Source of the DNA: Pirellula sp.
GTDB taxonomy: Bacteria; Planctomycetota; Planctomycetia; Pirellulales; Pirellulaceae
Direction: 5' to 3'
DNA length: 64,000 bases
NCBI GenBank assembly: GCA_021736575.1
Contig: JAIPFP010000001.1
Location: 1-64,000, forward strand
Made by a program: the position numbers and the translations under genes. The notes beneath the pieces were generated by a model, which was not told the origin of the DNA, made no database searches, and was given only the letters and a program-made list of their open reading frames with translations. Shown here in pieces: positions 63,935 through 64,000 of the stretch. The number at the start of each line of letters is the position of its first letter. The stretch's first letter is position 1.

Positions 63935-64000
63935 CTACTTAAACACGGACAGGATTTCGATTGCTTTGTCTAAGCCACCGGCTGCATCGACAAAATTTTT
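63935..64000 (-). CDS. C-terminal end of an unidentified protein (continues beyond window)
   Basis: Read on the minus strand from the window edge, 21 codons (KNFVDAAGGLDKAIEILSVFK) lead to a TAG at 63,935. The helical, Gly-Gly-containing pattern is protein-like, and the frame is open at the edge. Nothing more can be said about its function from these residues. Confidence 0.6.
   Translation of the reverse strand, partial: KNFVDAAGGLDKAIEILSVFK

Overview
This window looks like a planctomycete chromosome, probably of the Pirellulaceae / Rhodopirellula type. The evidence is the gene set: a DUF1501 protein, two large secreted sulfatases, a TIGR03790-type protein, Tat- and lipoprotein-exported amidohydrolases, PQQ-like beta-propeller and TPR proteins, an ATP synthase a subunit with a ~200-residue N-terminal extension, a very long YidC, and many small palindromic interspersed repeats. 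No rRNA, phage module, CRISPR array or intact transposase is visible.

Layout. 1-4.7 kb: the 3' end of a membrane protein, an HD-domain protein, an exported amidohydrolase and a universal-stress-protein/GspE ATPase fusion. 4.7-6.7 kb: a small accessory patch with a phased GGGATAA repeat array, a DUF6714-like gene and a PIN-toxin/antitoxin pair flanked by attC-like hairpins. 6.7-14.2 kb: the complete F-type ATP synthase operon on the minus strand (atpBEFHAGDC). 14.5-25.7 kb: an exported alpha/beta hydrolase, an SsuBC-like ABC transporter without a binding protein, a DinB-family protein, a lipoprotein amidohydrolase, a Uma2 nuclease, and a NatA / NatB-CPBP / HlyD-type export cluster. 25.7-34.3 kb: dtd, rpsG, rpsL, tRNA-Leu(CAA), yidC, a DUF1501 gene, a TIGR03790 gene and tRNA-Lys(UUU).

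34.5-39.2 kb is a decaying accessory island on the minus strand. It holds an ImmA/IrrE-type metallopeptidase with a deleted DUF4411 PIN partner, an orphan antitoxin-like gene and a pRiA4b ORF-3 protein. It also holds the remains of a type I restriction-modification operon: an hsdM-hsdS fusion with a broken methyltransferase motif I, a disrupted AlbA_2 gene, and only the N-terminus of hsdR. Several genes here carry internal deletions, yet the 4-base start/stop overlaps of the original operon persist.

39.7-50.5 kb is the most interesting intact block: eight tightly coupled minus-strand genes encoding ExbB, ExbD, a zinc-ribbon ExbD, a membrane-anchored PQQ-like propeller, a TPR-SBP_bac_5 protein, an unknown exported 744-residue protein, a receiver domain lacking its phosphorylatable Asp, and a Fur-family repressor. 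It reads as a proton-motive-force-driven envelope system, possibly metal-regulated, for which I know no described function.

50.9-64 kb: a HerA/FtsK-like ATPase, a glucose-1-dehydrogenase-like enzyme, a coiled-coil zinc-ribbon protein, a TPR lipoprotein-like/exported protein, a repeat-truncated gene, a RIO kinase, two tandem paralogous arylsulfatases and the end of another gene. Interspersed repeats are a theme throughout: a ~125-bp MITE-like element in two inverted copies, three palindrome families, nested hairpins and short tandem repeats.
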